A program made the translations under genes and the position numbers. This document shows positions 26,943 to 38,692 of a stretch of 64,000 bases of DNA, in pieces. The first letter of the stretch is position 1. Each line of letters opens with the position of its first letter. The notes below the pieces were generated by a model. It saw only the letters and a list, made by a program, of their open reading frames with translations. It ran no database searches and was not told the DNA's origin. The DNA is taken from positions 5,397,296-5,461,295 of the forward strand of contig NOKP01000001.1 in the NCBI GenBank assembly GCA_002682825.1. Reading direction: 5' to 3'. The stretch is from Neonectria sp. B-13. Lineage: Eukaryota > Ascomycota > Sordariomycetes > Hypocreales > Nectriaceae.

Positions 26943-27857
26943 GATGTCTGTTGAGCTGCAATGCCGTGCCTCTCACCGACAGTGCAAACAAGAGATGCAA
27001 AGGTGGGGTGCTATGGAGATGGATGGAGATGGATGGGCGACCTTGGCTGGATGTTCTGTGGAAATTGGAGCCGCGTTGTTGGTAGACGCGACTCTTTCGC
27101 GTAAAGTGGGTGAGAGTGGAGGTACCTAGGCCCAGATCGGATGCGTATGTTGACGGTTGTCGGTTGACGATTGGAAGCGGGGCGGGCGCTAAAAGCATGC
27201 GCTATCCGCCTCACAGTACGGATACTCCGTAGCGATTTTACCGCTAAAGTTGGGATTGATCAATTTCTATTGCACTATCAAGTTATGCAAAGTGATCAGA
27301 TGTACCCGTTCCCACTATGGCTATAAGTAGTAAGGTTACTAAGAAAAATCCACTTCCAACCGACTTTTGATGGTTTAACTGCCTGTTTTTGTGCAAAGGT
27401 CTAATGGGCTTTTTTCTTTTTCTTCTTTTTTTTCTTGGCTTTCCGCTTGTCGGCTAGGCCCTAAAAGCCCTGGAAGCTAGAGCCCTAGAAGCCCTAGAGG
27501 CCCTGGAAGCCTAGTTGCATAATCTGGACAATTAGTATAAGTACATACGCCAATTCCTACGCTAGCTAATGTCACTTTTGTCGAAACCGGAAAGCGAAAA
27601 CATACACATCCGATGTGGGCCCTAATTACTGCCTGCAGGGGAGTGGGACGTTGTGGCTTCGCGTTGTGGCAAGTAGAGTATCTCAGCTCATGTGGCTGAA
27701 GGCAGGACGTATTCGTACAGCAATAGGATCCGGAGCTATGAACGTGGAGCTCTCAACCACCTCCCTCCCTTTCACTCCTACGGCCGCATCGACTCCTATG
27801 CCCGTTGCGTACCGCACCACTTGTCTGTGTCCACGCCTACGGCTTCAGCTTTAAGCC
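26943..27857. promoter_or_regulatory. Divergent promoter between mcm3 and exo70
   Basis: A 915-bp region between divergent starts. It has MCB-like cores close to mcm3 and a small degenerate repeat of GCCCTAGAA/GCCCTGGAA words at about 27455-27512. Short open frames here have no protein features. Confidence 0.5.
27086..27102. promoter_or_regulatory. Paired MCB/E2F-like motifs upstream of mcm3
   Basis: ACGCGA at 27086-27091 and TTTCGCGT at 27095-27102 lie 145-160 bp upstream of the mcm3 start. MBF/SBF in fungi binds ACGCG/TTCGCG cores to drive G1/S genes including MCM genes (family knowledge). Use here is inferred. Confidence 0.45.
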
Positions 27858-29820
27858 ATGGCTGTCGGCCTCGCCAGCAGTGGCCACAGCACCCTTGACG
27901 AGGAGGCGCGAGCTGAGGTTGACGTGCTCAACTCGCGGCTTGAGAAGACGACTCAACTGACCAAGAAGATCCAGTCATGCCTTGGCAGACTTGATGCCAC
28001 TGGTAAAAGCGTCCATGATGTTACCGGCCCGTTAAATGGAGAAACGAGGCGCCTACAGACGCTTGGGAATAGTACGTTTCGTCCCATATGCCTCATGAGC
28101 ATCAGGCCAGCCTTGTTGACCAACGACAGACGTCGATGCTGTACTCGCCGCCATCGACCGCCTGCGCCAGCCCGCCGACAGCAAGAATGACGAAGAGCAG
28201 ATTATACGCGTCGGGCCGGACAAGGCCGGCCTTCCCAACTATTTGGCATCAATCAAGCGCCTGACCAAGTCCTTGACCGACATGCAGGCTTCCAACCTGC
28301 GCGCCAACCAGCAGACCATGGCAGACCTTGCCCGCCTCATCAAGTCAGGCAACACTCAGCTTGAGAACCACTTCGATAAATTGCTCCGCGCCGAGACCCC
28401 TCGCTCCATTGAGCCGCTACACTACATCACCAAGGACAAGCCGTTCCCCGTTTTTTCCCAGGACAAGATTGCCCGCCTGGGCCTGGTTTACTCCTATGTT
28501 GCCGGCAGCCAGCCACAGGGCGGACAGGAGTCGCCAGTTGCCAGGATTTATGCCGAAGTTCGTGGGCCGTATCTCTCCTCGTCCTTGGCCAACCTGGCCG
28601 CTGCAAGCGTCAACACTGCCAAGAAGAAGAATCCAGATGCAATCTATCGGGCTGGGACCAATGGCATTGGGACTTATGCGCAAGCCATGGAAGGCCTTTT
28701 TCTCTCCGAGTACGATAATGTTTGCAGCATATTTACGCGGGAGGACTGGGGCATTGTCTTCCAATCGACTTGCCAGGCCGCCCTGGCAGAGCTGGCGCGA
28801 ACTCTGCGCGAGCTCAATGCCCATATCAAGGCCCACCTCCATACCGACTGCTACCTGGCATACGAAGTGACTGAGATTTTGTCTGCCTTGTCAGGCAAAC
28901 TGGACACCCGGACCGGCGAGCTCAAGGGTTCGCTAGCCGCAGCGCTAAAACCGGTCCGTGAAACGGCAAAGTCCTCTTTGTCCGAGCTACTCGACGAGAC
29001 AAGACGGAAGATTGGGGTTTTGCAAGTTTTGCCTTCTGATGGCGCCCCGATAGCCGTTGTGTCGGAGTCGATGCAGAGGCTCCAGGCCATGGTGGAGTTT
29101 CTGCGACCCATCTCAAGCATCATGGTCTCACTCGGTGATGGGGGCTGGAAATCAAGCACGGCCTCCAACGGCCGTTCAACGGATGCCATTCCTAGCCTCG
29201 CATCATTCGACATTGGGGCAGATGGCCGAGACATATTTGCCCATTACTGCCTTGATACAATTGACGTGCTCCTAACGTCCCTGGACCAGAAAGCTCGAGT
29301 GCTCCTGAAGAGCAAGGCAGTTGCCGGTGTTTTCATGGCCAATACCGTTGTGATCATCGGACGGATGGTCTACGATTCCGACCTCGCGCCTCTCCTGAAA
29401 ACGAGGCTTGAAGTTCTTGATCAATGGCGCAAGAAGGCTACCGCAGCGTATACGGATATCTGTAAAGATCTCTCGGTATACCTTTTTGATACCATCCACA
29501 CGAGCCGGTCTCACCGCCCCACATCAGGCCCAGCCGACTCTGCGTCCGTTATCAAGGGGCTGGGCAGCAAAGATAAGGACAAGATCAAGGAAAAGTTTAC
29601 GCAGTTCAACAGTGCTTTTGACGACATGGTTTCGAGACATAAGTCGTACAGCATGGAGCGCGAAGTGCGCAAGATGTTCGGAGAAGACATCCGGCAGAAG
29701 CTGCAACCACTCTATGATAGGTTTTGGGATCGCTATCATGAGATTGATAAGGGCAAGGGCAAGTACGTCAAGTACGACAAGTCGTCCATTGCGGCTGTAT
29801 TCATGAGTCTCGCATCATGA
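27858..29820 (+). CDS. exo70: Exocyst complex subunit Exo70
   Basis: Exocyst subunit that binds plasma-membrane phosphoinositides and Rho GTPases to tether secretory vesicles (family knowledge). Exons 27858-28071 and 28130-29820 encode 634 residues, close to yeast Exo70 (623). The N-terminus has a long helix (EEARAEVDVLNSRLEKTTQL) that would form the exocyst CorEx coil. The rest is helical repeats; the C-terminus has the basic segments (KDKIKEKFTQFNSAFDD, REVRKMFGEDIRQKL) and the ending YDRFWDRYHE..SIAAVFMSL, which is characteristic of Exo70. The 58-nt intron keeps phase (LGN into NVDAVLAAID). Confidence 0.94.
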
Positions 29821-30281
29821 TTTGTCGTGGCTTGATGGCATCTGCAGGAGCCTTGGACGTGTGTCGTGTTTTGGCGTGGTCGTGTGACGACCGATCCCTG
29901 ACTGCACCGCACCAATCTCTGTCACGACCTGGAGCACGTGTTTCCTCTCGAGGGACTTATCGTCTGACCAGCCAATGCATGTCCACAACAGCTCGGGTGG
30001 TCTATCTGCATTGGATGGTTATCACGAAGCGATGGCTCTTGAACAAAAAAAAAACTTGCACACTTGGGTCATTCTATTCATCTGTCATACCCTGCATAGC
30101 CCTCCTATCCGACTTCAGTCCGATCTCCCACTATCTTCGATCCTGGACCCGGAACTATCGAAGTTGATGATGATGGCGATGGAAAAGATGTCGATGAACA
30201 AAGCCGACAAAACGAACCCGCGCTAAGTCGAGAGGACTCCGGAGCATGTGGTTGATGAAAGGAGAAGCCTGACGGGTTTGT
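29821..30281. other. Intergenic between exo70 and small Cys-rich candidate
   Basis: 461 bp that probably carry the exo70 3' untranslated region; a run of nine A lies near 30046-30054. No gene is seen. Confidence 0.45.
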
Positions 30282-30650
30282 CTAGGCGGGACATTTGGGG
30301 CAAGTTCCGCAGTAGTCGTGGGTGCCAAGGTCGCTCGACTTGCAGCAGTTGGTACAGCAGCCGTCGACGACGGGCTGGGCGTCGCGGATGGCCATGTCTT
30401 GCGGATTGGAGTTTGAATTGGAGTTTGGAGCGGGGTTCGAAACAGTGGTTATTGGTGATGTTGATTGAGGTTGTGGCTGGAGTTATCGTTGTTGTGGTCG
30501 CTGATGATGCCGATGGTAATGGTAAATGGTAAATGATGATGGGATGCGGGAGACTGACACAGTAATGTGGTCGTCTGGGTGGTGAAGGTGGGAGTGGCGC
30601 ATCCGGAGCAATTGACGGTCGGATCCAGACAAGATTTATACCTGATCCAT
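30282..30650 (-). CDS. Candidate small Cys-rich protein, function unknown
   Basis: A short minus-strand frame (30476-30282, TAG stop) ends in a dense cysteine cluster: CCTNCC, then CGTCPKC, seven Cys in the last 27 residues. It is preceded by a Pro/Ser/Asn-rich stretch (NSNSNSNPQ). An in-frame stop lies just upstream, so a splice is needed for a longer form: a mini-exon ATG GAT CAG (30650-30642) with donor GTATAA joined to an acceptor TCCAG before 30476 would give 67 residues. Alternatively translation starts at the internal ATG (30395), giving 38 residues. The CxxC pairs suggest metal binding (inference). The cysteine pattern and codon choice look non-random, but the length is short and I recognise no family. 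Confidence 0.45.
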
Positions 30651-31582
30651 GCCCAGGGGTCTAGAGGTCAGCAATGACACGACGGTCTCATCAGTGGGGC
30701 CGAAAGTGAGGCTGATTTGGGGTCGAGCTGGGGGTGACGCCGTGACGCCGTGACGGTGACACGGCGACAAGTTGTGCGTGCTGGCCAAGTTGAGAGGAGA
30801 GCGAAGGGCCTCTCTGTACGAGTACCTGGGCCCCCGGGCCATGTGAAGCGACAGGGATGTGTAGTAATTAGTAGGGATGCGTTGGAAGGGAGTGCCGAGT
30901 GTTGCCTGTGATGGATGAAACGTGAAACAAGGTCATGCCCCAACGCGTGGTGTAGTGTACGGAGTACGGGGTACTGGACTGCGCGCCGCCATCGCAGGCC
31001 ACACCACAGGTGTCATCGTCATCATGATCACACAGGCAACAGCCGGGAGTGTTTGGTGGTTGGTCGGTGCCAAGGTTACTTAGTAGTTAGTACGTTGGTT
31101 GGTATTGTAATTACTGGAGGTAGGTTAGTACCAAGTAAAACCGGACAGTCCAGGTTATTCCAACTTCACCTCAGGTGGCAGCGACGTAATTCCGGCATCT
31201 GGCCCGTGGTACTAGTACGTTCCCGCCCACCTGGCACCTGGCAGCTGGCACCTCGGCATTCTGGCAGCTCACCCCCTGCGCCCCACGGCGTTGCATTGTT
31301 AGTACTACGTATCAGTGCCAGGTAGTCCATCGTATCTTCGTAGAAGCTTCCGAGTGGAATGCCAACCATGCAACGATACCAGTTACCCGGGTCTCTGCAA
31401 GCCGGGTGCATGCTTGGCACGACCCACGTTTCTACGCCCCATGAATGTCCCCTACAATACAGTAATTATTCGTGCCAAGTACGTACACGCATCGCCGTTT
31501 ACAGAACCAGCCTGCCCCTGTTGGGTTTGCTTTGAGAATCCCTGCCATTCCATCTATCTATGGATGTCTCAGCCACGACAGC
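30651..31582. other. Intergenic stretch, no gene seen
   Basis: 932 bp between the Cys-rich candidate and the end of the RNA-repair-like gene. It contains TACGGAGTACGG (about 30958-30969) and several GTTAGTAC/TTAGTAG words. No protein features in any frame. Confidence 0.45.
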
Positions 31583-34500
31583 TCATCCTTCGGCCTTGAT
31601 CCCACTGCCAAATATGTCGTCGATCCGGCTCCTTCGCTCCCACACAACCGCTCCGTCACTCTTGCGTTTGAAGTAGAGGATCCGGTGCTGCGGGATGAAT
31701 TCCTCGTCCGTCTGCTCGCTCTTCCACAGCTCCACCGCCTTCTCCTGAGCCCCAGTGAACCTGTCCTCGTACCCAACAACGTAGTCGTTGCTGTCCAGGT
31801 TGCCGTCCCACCGGAGCCGGTTGAGCACGTCGGCTGCCATCCTGAACTTGCCCAGTCCTGCCGCCTTGGCCACAGTCACTGCTCTCGAGTTGTGCCCTGC
31901 TGCCTTCTTCCCTGGTTTCCCTTCGGCCCCACGAGCCGACACCTCCTCGTCAGCATCTTCGCCATCTGGATCCATGTCGTCTTCTGAGTCATCGTCCTCG
32001 CTGTCACCAGCGTCTTCCCCCCAACGACTGTCATCGAGCTCCAGGCCACCCACGTCATGGGCCCGGACCACCAATGCGCTCATCCAGCAACACTGGGCGT
32101 CAAAGTACTTCTCGTCGCAACGAATCCTCCTTTCAAACTCCTGCAGAACAGTCTGCAGCGATGTGTGTGTACTTTTGGCTTGGTGCTTGGTCGACTCGTC
32201 TCCATCCCACCCAAGGCCAACCAGATAACAGCCATGGTATTCTGTACCTATGCTGTCCATTGTCGTAGAAGATCCATCGACGAATCTCGCTGGCCAGATG
32301 CGTGCCAAAATACCCTTGAGTTTCCTATCAATGTCTTCATATCACGTCAGCATCGTCTAGCATTGCCAAGTCGGACAGAGGGTGCGCGCAGTCTTACCAA
32401 CAAGGAGCATAATGCATCGTGATTCCAACCAGCCGATAAATCGACTGCCCTTTTCCGGCGATGTACCCCAGTAGTGGGCATCGATTTTCACGTAGCTCCG
32501 ATACGCCAGCAGGAACTCGGCACCTGCCAAGCTGCCAGGCTGATACTGTTGGCTCTCGTTCTCGAGACCCGGTCCCAGAAGCCGGTCCCAGACCAAGCCG
32601 TCCGTTGATATAAGATGCCTGGCTCGGCTGAACTCGGCGGCTATTGTGTTCACTGTCGGGACAGAAGCATTCACAGCCGTGTTTAGTGATGGAGCATGCC
32701 AGCCAAGTAGACAGAGGGGTTCTCTGAAGGTCCGGTTGTATCTTGTTGCCTTGTGGAAGAACGGGTCAAACACTGCTTGATTTTTCCAATCGAAAGTGGC
32801 GTAGTGATGGAAGAAGGTCACTATTATATCAGAGGCAGTAACTGTTTCTCCGTTGTGCGCTAGCATCTTGCAGATAGACACAAGCATGACAGAGATATGG
32901 ATGCCCCCCAGAAAACCGAACTTGGCAGCATAGATACCTCGCGACTTAGCCCACGCCTTGATAAGGAGGTGAGCAACTCGATACTGTCCCATATCAGGAA
33001 TTGATTTGCGGAGATAGAAGAGGTCTCGTGCAGGCTTCAGCTTCGCTAGCACTTGTAGGGGCAGAGCGAACACAGGGTCAGTTGACGGGCGCTTCATGAT
33101 TTCTGGCCAACTGTAACAAATAAGCGCTGGATCTGAATCACCTTTCAATCCAGTGACTCACCTCTCTGCAATAGAAGTTGCTGGACAATATTGTAGATCT
33201 ACCTTGATCCCGCGTACCTCAAGCTCCAACATGAAGCCTGAGTTTGCTTTAACTCTTCGAAGGATCTTGATTCCTTCCGAAGCTGCCTTTCTGAGCCTCT
33301 GGAGAGCTAGAGCAAAGAAGGTCTTGGATCTGATGGGCCCAATACAGAGGCAATCAATGTCGGACGAACTCGTCCAAACGCCAAGACCATATGAGCCTAC
33401 CGGGACTAGGACCAAGACTAGACCTGATCGTGCATCGGCCTGTGCCCCAGGCCTGGCTGAATCTAGCAGAGTGTTCTCCAAGAGAAGGAGGGCATCTTTG
33501 CGCCCGGCTCTATCGACTTCGGTTGGCAAACAGCCATGGTTGCTCAGGCACTCCTTCAGATCATCGAGACTACCGAGACTGGGCGGCGCTCTTTGCAGGC
33601 GAACGCTCACTTCTGGCATGCTAGACCGCTTCGTGTCGTCCTGGGCTGATGAGCGTACGAGGAGGCACCGAACGCCCCAATGATCGCTGGCGTAGGATGA
33701 CCCTCCTCCCCCAGTCTGTTCTAATGGCGTCTGGCCAAACATGTTGAATCCATGTGGGCGATATTGGTCGTTTGCTCTAACGAGAATTCGATCATACCTC
33801 TGAGGGCGATTGTTTAGACCGGTACCAACAAGCTTGGCAGCCAACGAGTTGATGAAAGGATCGAATGTTGCACCCTGCTCACCTTCGTAGGCGTCTGCAG
33901 CGCTACGGTAATCGTTGGCCACGTCGGAAGACTCACCCGACTCAAGGCGAGTGACAAGCCATGTGTCCTGGAACCCTGCATGTGACAACAGCAGATCAAT
34001 ATCGTGTAGGTACTGGACAGTGTGGGAGGAGATGTCCTGCTTCTTCTTGGCAGCGTCCACGGTGTAAGACGACGTGGCCAGGTTGAAATCGCCTGCTAAG
34101 ACCCAGGGGTGGTGTGTATAGTGGGCGGACAGATGGTTGAGGATTCTCTGGACCTCCTTCTTCTTTGCAACAACGGCACCATCAGTGAGACCTTGGCTAA
34201 GATGGCAGGCAGCAAGGACCCAGGGTCGAAAGCATTCGTTGTCATCGCGGGTCCCGATGGTGGGAAACTGGACCACAGCACATCCTTTGTGCTTCCTCTT
34301 GAACGCTAGGTATTCCCATTGAATCGGAAACTTGCTTAGAACCACCACGTTAAGAAGGCTTGGAAGAGGGCCTATATTAGGCTGGTCTGGGGGTCCGTGA
34401 GTGACAAACGGATACCGAATGCGGATGTCCTCGTTGGCGAGCAGGAAGGGCAGAAAGTGATCGGTGACTTCCTGCAGCACCAGAACATCGGCGGCAGCAC

Positions 34501-35374
34501 GGCTGGAGAGCAAGTTTTCCACAAGACCCTCATGCCGGGTCGCCTGAGGGGGCCACTCGAACTCGGCCAGAACATTGTAGGACGCAACGATGAGGCGATC
34601 CACGACAAGCTGGGTATCAGCGGCGATAGAAGACGGTGATGTTGCCTGCCACATCGCGGACGGGTTCGAGCACTGAAATGACGGTTGCACGGCTGCATTC
34701 GGGGCGAGCAATCTTTCATCAAGCTTCGGTATGGTGTCGGATTCTTCATAGAGATGCTGAGCGGGCTCAGACCGAGTTATGAGCTGCGATGAAAGGTCCA
34801 GCATCGCCCATAGCATCATCGATCGGGGTCCTTCGCCGCTCGATGGAGCGGCATCGCGGGTGAGTAGGGCAATGTGGCCTAAATCCCACGCTATGGGACT
34901 GAGGAGGCGAACCTTCTCGAAGAGGAAGTGGTGAGGCGCCGTGAGAGCATCGTCACTCTGGCCGATGGTCATGTGCGGGCAATACTTGCTCCCAGCGGGC
35001 TGAGCAAGAGCGGCGCATATCTCGTTTCTCAGCTGCAAGAGCGCGGCAGTGTCGGGGCCATGGGCCGGACGGAGGAAGATGGTGTTGTGGTGCTTGCGGA
35101 TAAAGGCGTCAGCCGTGTCCAGGTTGATGCGGCGGTGATGATGCTGGCCTAGCGGGAGCTGGCTGAGGATGTCGGCAGCGTCCGAAAGGACCTCAGGCTG
35201 CACGAAGGGGTAGATGAGGTTGATGTGAGGAGGCCAAGCGCGGTACGCCTTGTCATAGAGACATCTCAAACGGTCTGCGGCGGGCCAGAGATGCCGCGGC
35301 GGAATTAGACAGAGGGCGGTCTCGTGAGACGTAAAGGCGAAGGGTGTTGTTCCGCTCTGGGAGGCTTGCTCCAT
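31583..35374 (-). CDS. 2H phosphoesterase - EEP nuclease - nucleotidyltransferase - MJ1316 fusion, predicted RNA-end repair enzyme
   Basis: Minus-strand exons 35374-33162, 33110-32398 and 32334-31583 encode 1,225 residues. Introns of 51 and 63 nt join S738 and D976 in frame. Four modules are visible. (1) A 2H/LigT-like phosphoesterase with PHINLIYPF (His50) and CPHMTIGQ (His134). (2) An endonuclease/exonuclease/phosphatase domain with YNVLAEFEWPPQ (about 266-277), LQEVTDHF (Glu302), LAGDFN (Asp429) and SDHWGVR (Asp563, His564). (3) A poly(A)-polymerase-type nucleotidyltransferase with GSYGLGVWTSSSDIDCL and its third acid in KVDLQY; the triad D672, D674, D726 is intact, followed by a helical PAP/OAS-like region. 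(4) A C-terminal MJ1316 (formerly DUF504) domain with IPQHRILYFKR and GAVVWERRSRIDDIFG, after a very acidic linker. Comparative work linked MJ1316 to recognition of cyclic-phosphate RNA ends; this order would suit trimming and re-tailing damaged RNA (inference). All catalytic residues appear present. Confidence 0.85.
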
Positions 35375-36383
35375 GATTCTGGCTGGCGGAAGGGGGTACC
35401 TTCAACTGGGGAAGTTGGTGCGGGGTGAGTACAGCACAATCAATGCCCAGTTTAAAGGGCAGGTCGCTTCAATGCTATCTATCCGATGCGGATGTTATGA
35501 GATATAATATTATATGATGGTGATGTTTATATTGCGCTCCATTTCCTTTCACATAGCTCAATTTAACACGCATCCAGCCACTTCAACAACACACTCGCCG
35601 GTGACTCGTCTCTAGCTACCTGGGTGGTTGTCTTGCGGTGCACTAGCAGACGCCCCATTAGGCTGACTGAGGCGTTGCTCCCCAAGGCGTGAGTCACACA
35701 GCCCCAATGAATGATGACTGCGACAACGTGCTTGGGTCTGATACGAAAAAGGCTCCACGACAATGGCACGCTACCCCTTCCCAGTGCGTTGAGTGCCTGC
35801 CTCTTCCCTTTCCCATTCTCAGCCCTATTCTACGGGGCAGTCAGAGGTCTTGGGGAAGGGGTGTATTCGCAAATGCTCAAGTTGACTTTCACTCATAAAC
35901 GGCCTGATCCTCAACGACTTCATTACCTCTCTGTTAATTCATCGCTCTCCAAGATAAAAGAAACCAACTATATACGTAATTACTTGTAGCATATATCCTG
36001 TTCTTCCGCAACATAGCTTCCAGCCCGTAATTCCAAACCCAAACAATCCATAAGTGCACAGAGACCCCAGAGACTCCTCGCCAAATAATCGCCAAAGGCA
36101 TTGCCTCTAACGAAAGAGATTTCAGGTAGCATTATGACGTGTCCGAGATTCCCCTTCTCATTCCCGAGTCTAGGCAACCAGGTCAAGGAGCGCTGAATCT
36201 GCTCCAGTCCCATGGCCCTCGGCATTTATTCCAGTCATTTCTTGCATCCAAACAGCTCGCCATCATCATGATAGAGCGGCGCGTCTTGATACGGGGTTAT
36301 TGTGACAAGGAGCGGTGTCCTTCGTCACAGTGGCCTTGTTTGACGAGTTGTGCCCCTGGCCATCACCGTTCCTCCAAGAAAGG
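35375..36383. other. Intergenic stretch, no gene seen
   Basis: 1.0 kb between the start of the fusion gene and the end of the next minus-strand gene, so it holds a promoter and a 3' end. No coding signal or repeat is apparent. Confidence 0.45.
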
Positions 36384-37400
36384 TCAATAGGCAGGACGGT
36401 CAGGGCCCCAGTCAATCATGTTCGTTCCATTGCCCTTGCCCTCCATCACCGCCTCGAGTTTGTCCTCGACTGTCACCCATCCATGTCGCCTCTGAGAGAT
36501 GGCGTACTTGATGGGGTCCTTCCATTCCCTCCACCATACCTCCTCGCTCTGGACCACACAGCGTCGGCCCGGGTCCCCGTTCTTGGTCGTCGCAAAAGGC
36601 CACACGGCTTTGATCACCTCGTACTTGTTCTTTCCCGAGAACAGAGTAGTGACATTTGTGAAGAATTGGTTCACCTTGTCGGGGTTCTGCACCAAGACCC
36701 GGCTGTGAGTGACGACGAACGTCACGTCGACAACGCCACGATAGCTTAGCGACGCAACGAGACTCCGGACCTGGCCTTCGATCCACTCAGTGTCGAGGTT
36801 GGCTACAACACGATCAAGGGTAAAGAGCTTCACTCCTGACGAATCCTGGACATATCGCCGACACCACTCTTCCAACCCGGCGTCTCCAACCTCGGGCAAG
36901 ACATCAGCCCGGGTACCTCCACGGTACGCCAGCTCACCCTCGCCGACGCAGCGAATATAGTCGATGCGCTGCTTTTCATCATCGGGCACCAACAGATTCA
37001 TCAAATTCAACTGAATGTTGAAGTCAACCTTATGGCCGCGACTGCCGCGAATATGGATCTGGGGTTTGGGAGGGACGGAAGCCTGGGCCCGAATCAGTGA
37101 CACCAGCGCGATGGCGTTGGTAGATAGGTACTCGGCGCGAGAAGAAAGCGTTTTTGAATCACTCGAGAGCTTGAAGAGTGGTGGTGAATACAGTCGATAG
37201 TCCAGCTTTGGGAGCCCGGGATATCGAGTCGGGCCCTTGGCTGCCACCTCAGTGTCCTGGGCCGTCGGCGCTCGCGCAATCAGTGCCGTTGAAGGCCCTG
37301 AGTATGGGGGAGGTGTCGCCTGTCGCTGTGTCTCTTCAACTTCGCCAGGCGACAGAGGCAGGGTGGTAGACTCCAAGGCTACGAGCGTGGCCTTCTCCAT
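36384..37400 (-). CDS. Conserved-looking protein of unknown function with PPPY motif
   Basis: A single uninterrupted minus-strand frame of 338 residues. I do not recognise a family. The N-terminal 60 residues are Pro/Thr/Ala-rich and contain TPPPYSG, a possible WW-domain ligand. The remainder looks globular: LVPDDEKQRIDYIRCVGEGELAYRG, WCRRYVQDSSGVKLFTLDRV, a hydrophobic VVDVTFVVTHSRVLV strand, and a Trp-rich C-terminus (VWWREWKDPIKYAI, GWVTVEDKLEAVM, MIDWGPDRP). There is no signal peptide, no membrane segment and no obvious catalytic motif. Its start lies only about 230 bp from the edge of the AT-rich repeat block, so its promoter borders likely heterochromatin. Confidence 0.7.
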   Translation of the reverse strand: MEKATLVALESTTLPLSPGEVEETQRQATPPPYSGPSTALIARAPTAQDTEVAAKGPTRYPGLPKLDYRLYSPPLFKLSSDSKTLSSRAEYLSTNAIALVSLIRAQASVPPKPQIHIRGSRGHKVDFNIQLNLMNLLVPDDEKQRIDYIRCVGEGELAYRGGTRADVLPEVGDAGLEEWCRRYVQDSSGVKLFTLDRVVANLDTEWIEGQVRSLVASLSYRGVVDVTFVVTHSRVLVQNPDKVNQFFTNVTTLFSGKNKYEVIKAVWPFATTKNGDPGRRCVVQSEEVWWREWKDPIKYAISQRRHGWVTVEDKLEAVMEGKGNGTNMIDWGPDRPAY

Positions 37401-37944
37401 ATCTGGCTTTGATGGAGTTATTTCGATTGAGTGATGGAAGATGACGAAAGCTCATAAGATGAGATCGTCGTCGCATTGGTCGTATTGAATCGGATAGTTG
37501 GTCCGCTAAAATTAGGCAGCGCTTGAGCGCACGGTTGTACCTTTGGGGGTGCTAAATGCACACGCTAAAAGTCTGGAAACATTGTGCAATACACGCGTTA
37601 GATATGTTTAGAGTGGGTACCCCTAGGTTCGCTACTCTCTAACTTTGTTACTGAACATATAAATGCTTATTTAATAAGCATAGAATGTTAAGTTAAAAGT
37701 AGGGTAATATTAGCATATTATAAATATTAACTTTATAAATAGTTAAACTAACCTATTAAAGTATTAGTATTTATAGTAATTTAAGCTATAATTAATATTA
37801 TTTAATAGATTAAAATAATATAATAAATAATATATAATAATTAATACCTATTAAAACTATAATTTAAATTAATATTTCTATTTATTTATTTTTTAATATA
37901 ATAGTTCTTAGTAATATATACCTTTTTAATTTTTCTATTTTCTT

Positions 37945-38655
37945 TTATTTATAGTAATTTTAGCCTTAGTTAATATTATTTAATAGATTAAAACAATATA
38001 GTAAATAATATATAATAGTTAATATAGTAAAATATTATACTTAGTACTATTAATCTTAATAACTTAAATATAATAAGCTTTCCTAGTAATATAGTTTATA
38101 TTAATATTATATCTTAAGCTTATTTTTATAATCTATTATTATAAGGCTAAAAGATATTCTAACTTATATAAAGACTAATTACTATTATAATAAAAGATTA
38201 AATAGTAATTATAATTATTATAATTATTATACTTTATATTTACTCTTATAATAGCTCTATATAATATACTAATTACTATTATAATAATAGCCTATAAGCC
38301 TTATTATATTATCCTCCTTCTAAAGTAATATACTTTAAGTTATTATAGTCTTTAACTATATATTTTTAGCTTATACTCTCTAAAACTTATTATAAATCTT
38401 AGAATACTATAATAAATATTAACTCTTAAGGCTTAAGCTTATTATAGCTATTTATAATAGTTCTATCTTATAAATTTAAGTATAAGAAATCTTACTAAGA
38501 ATAAAGAATTAAATCTTAATCTTTTTACTATTAAATCTATAGATTTATAATTACTTTATTATAGAGTTAAAAGATATTTTAACTTATATAAAGACTAATT
38601 ATTATTATAGTAAAAGATTAAATAGTAATTATAGTTATTATAATTATTATACTTT
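37945..38655. repeat. Background AT-rich repeat Y, host of the R insertions
   Basis: This sequence receives the two R insertions that follow, and continues on the far side of them at about 57383 (ATAATATACTAATTACTATT matches about 38254-38273). It contains a near-duplicate of about 90 bp at its two ends (about 38150-38255 and 38565-38660). A reverse-complement copy lies at about 58560-59040. The first 220 bp also match the 5' part of X. What kind of element it was is not clear. Confidence 0.5.
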
Positions 38656-38692
38656 ATATCTACTTTTATTACTATTAAAACTACTATTTAAA

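Noticed and set aside
30636..30842. Longer N-terminus for the Cys-rich candidate
   Set aside because: The frame upstream of the mini-exon is open to 30842, but the stretch is Arg/Ser/Pro-rich without features and has no support over the nearer ATG; it is left open rather than used.
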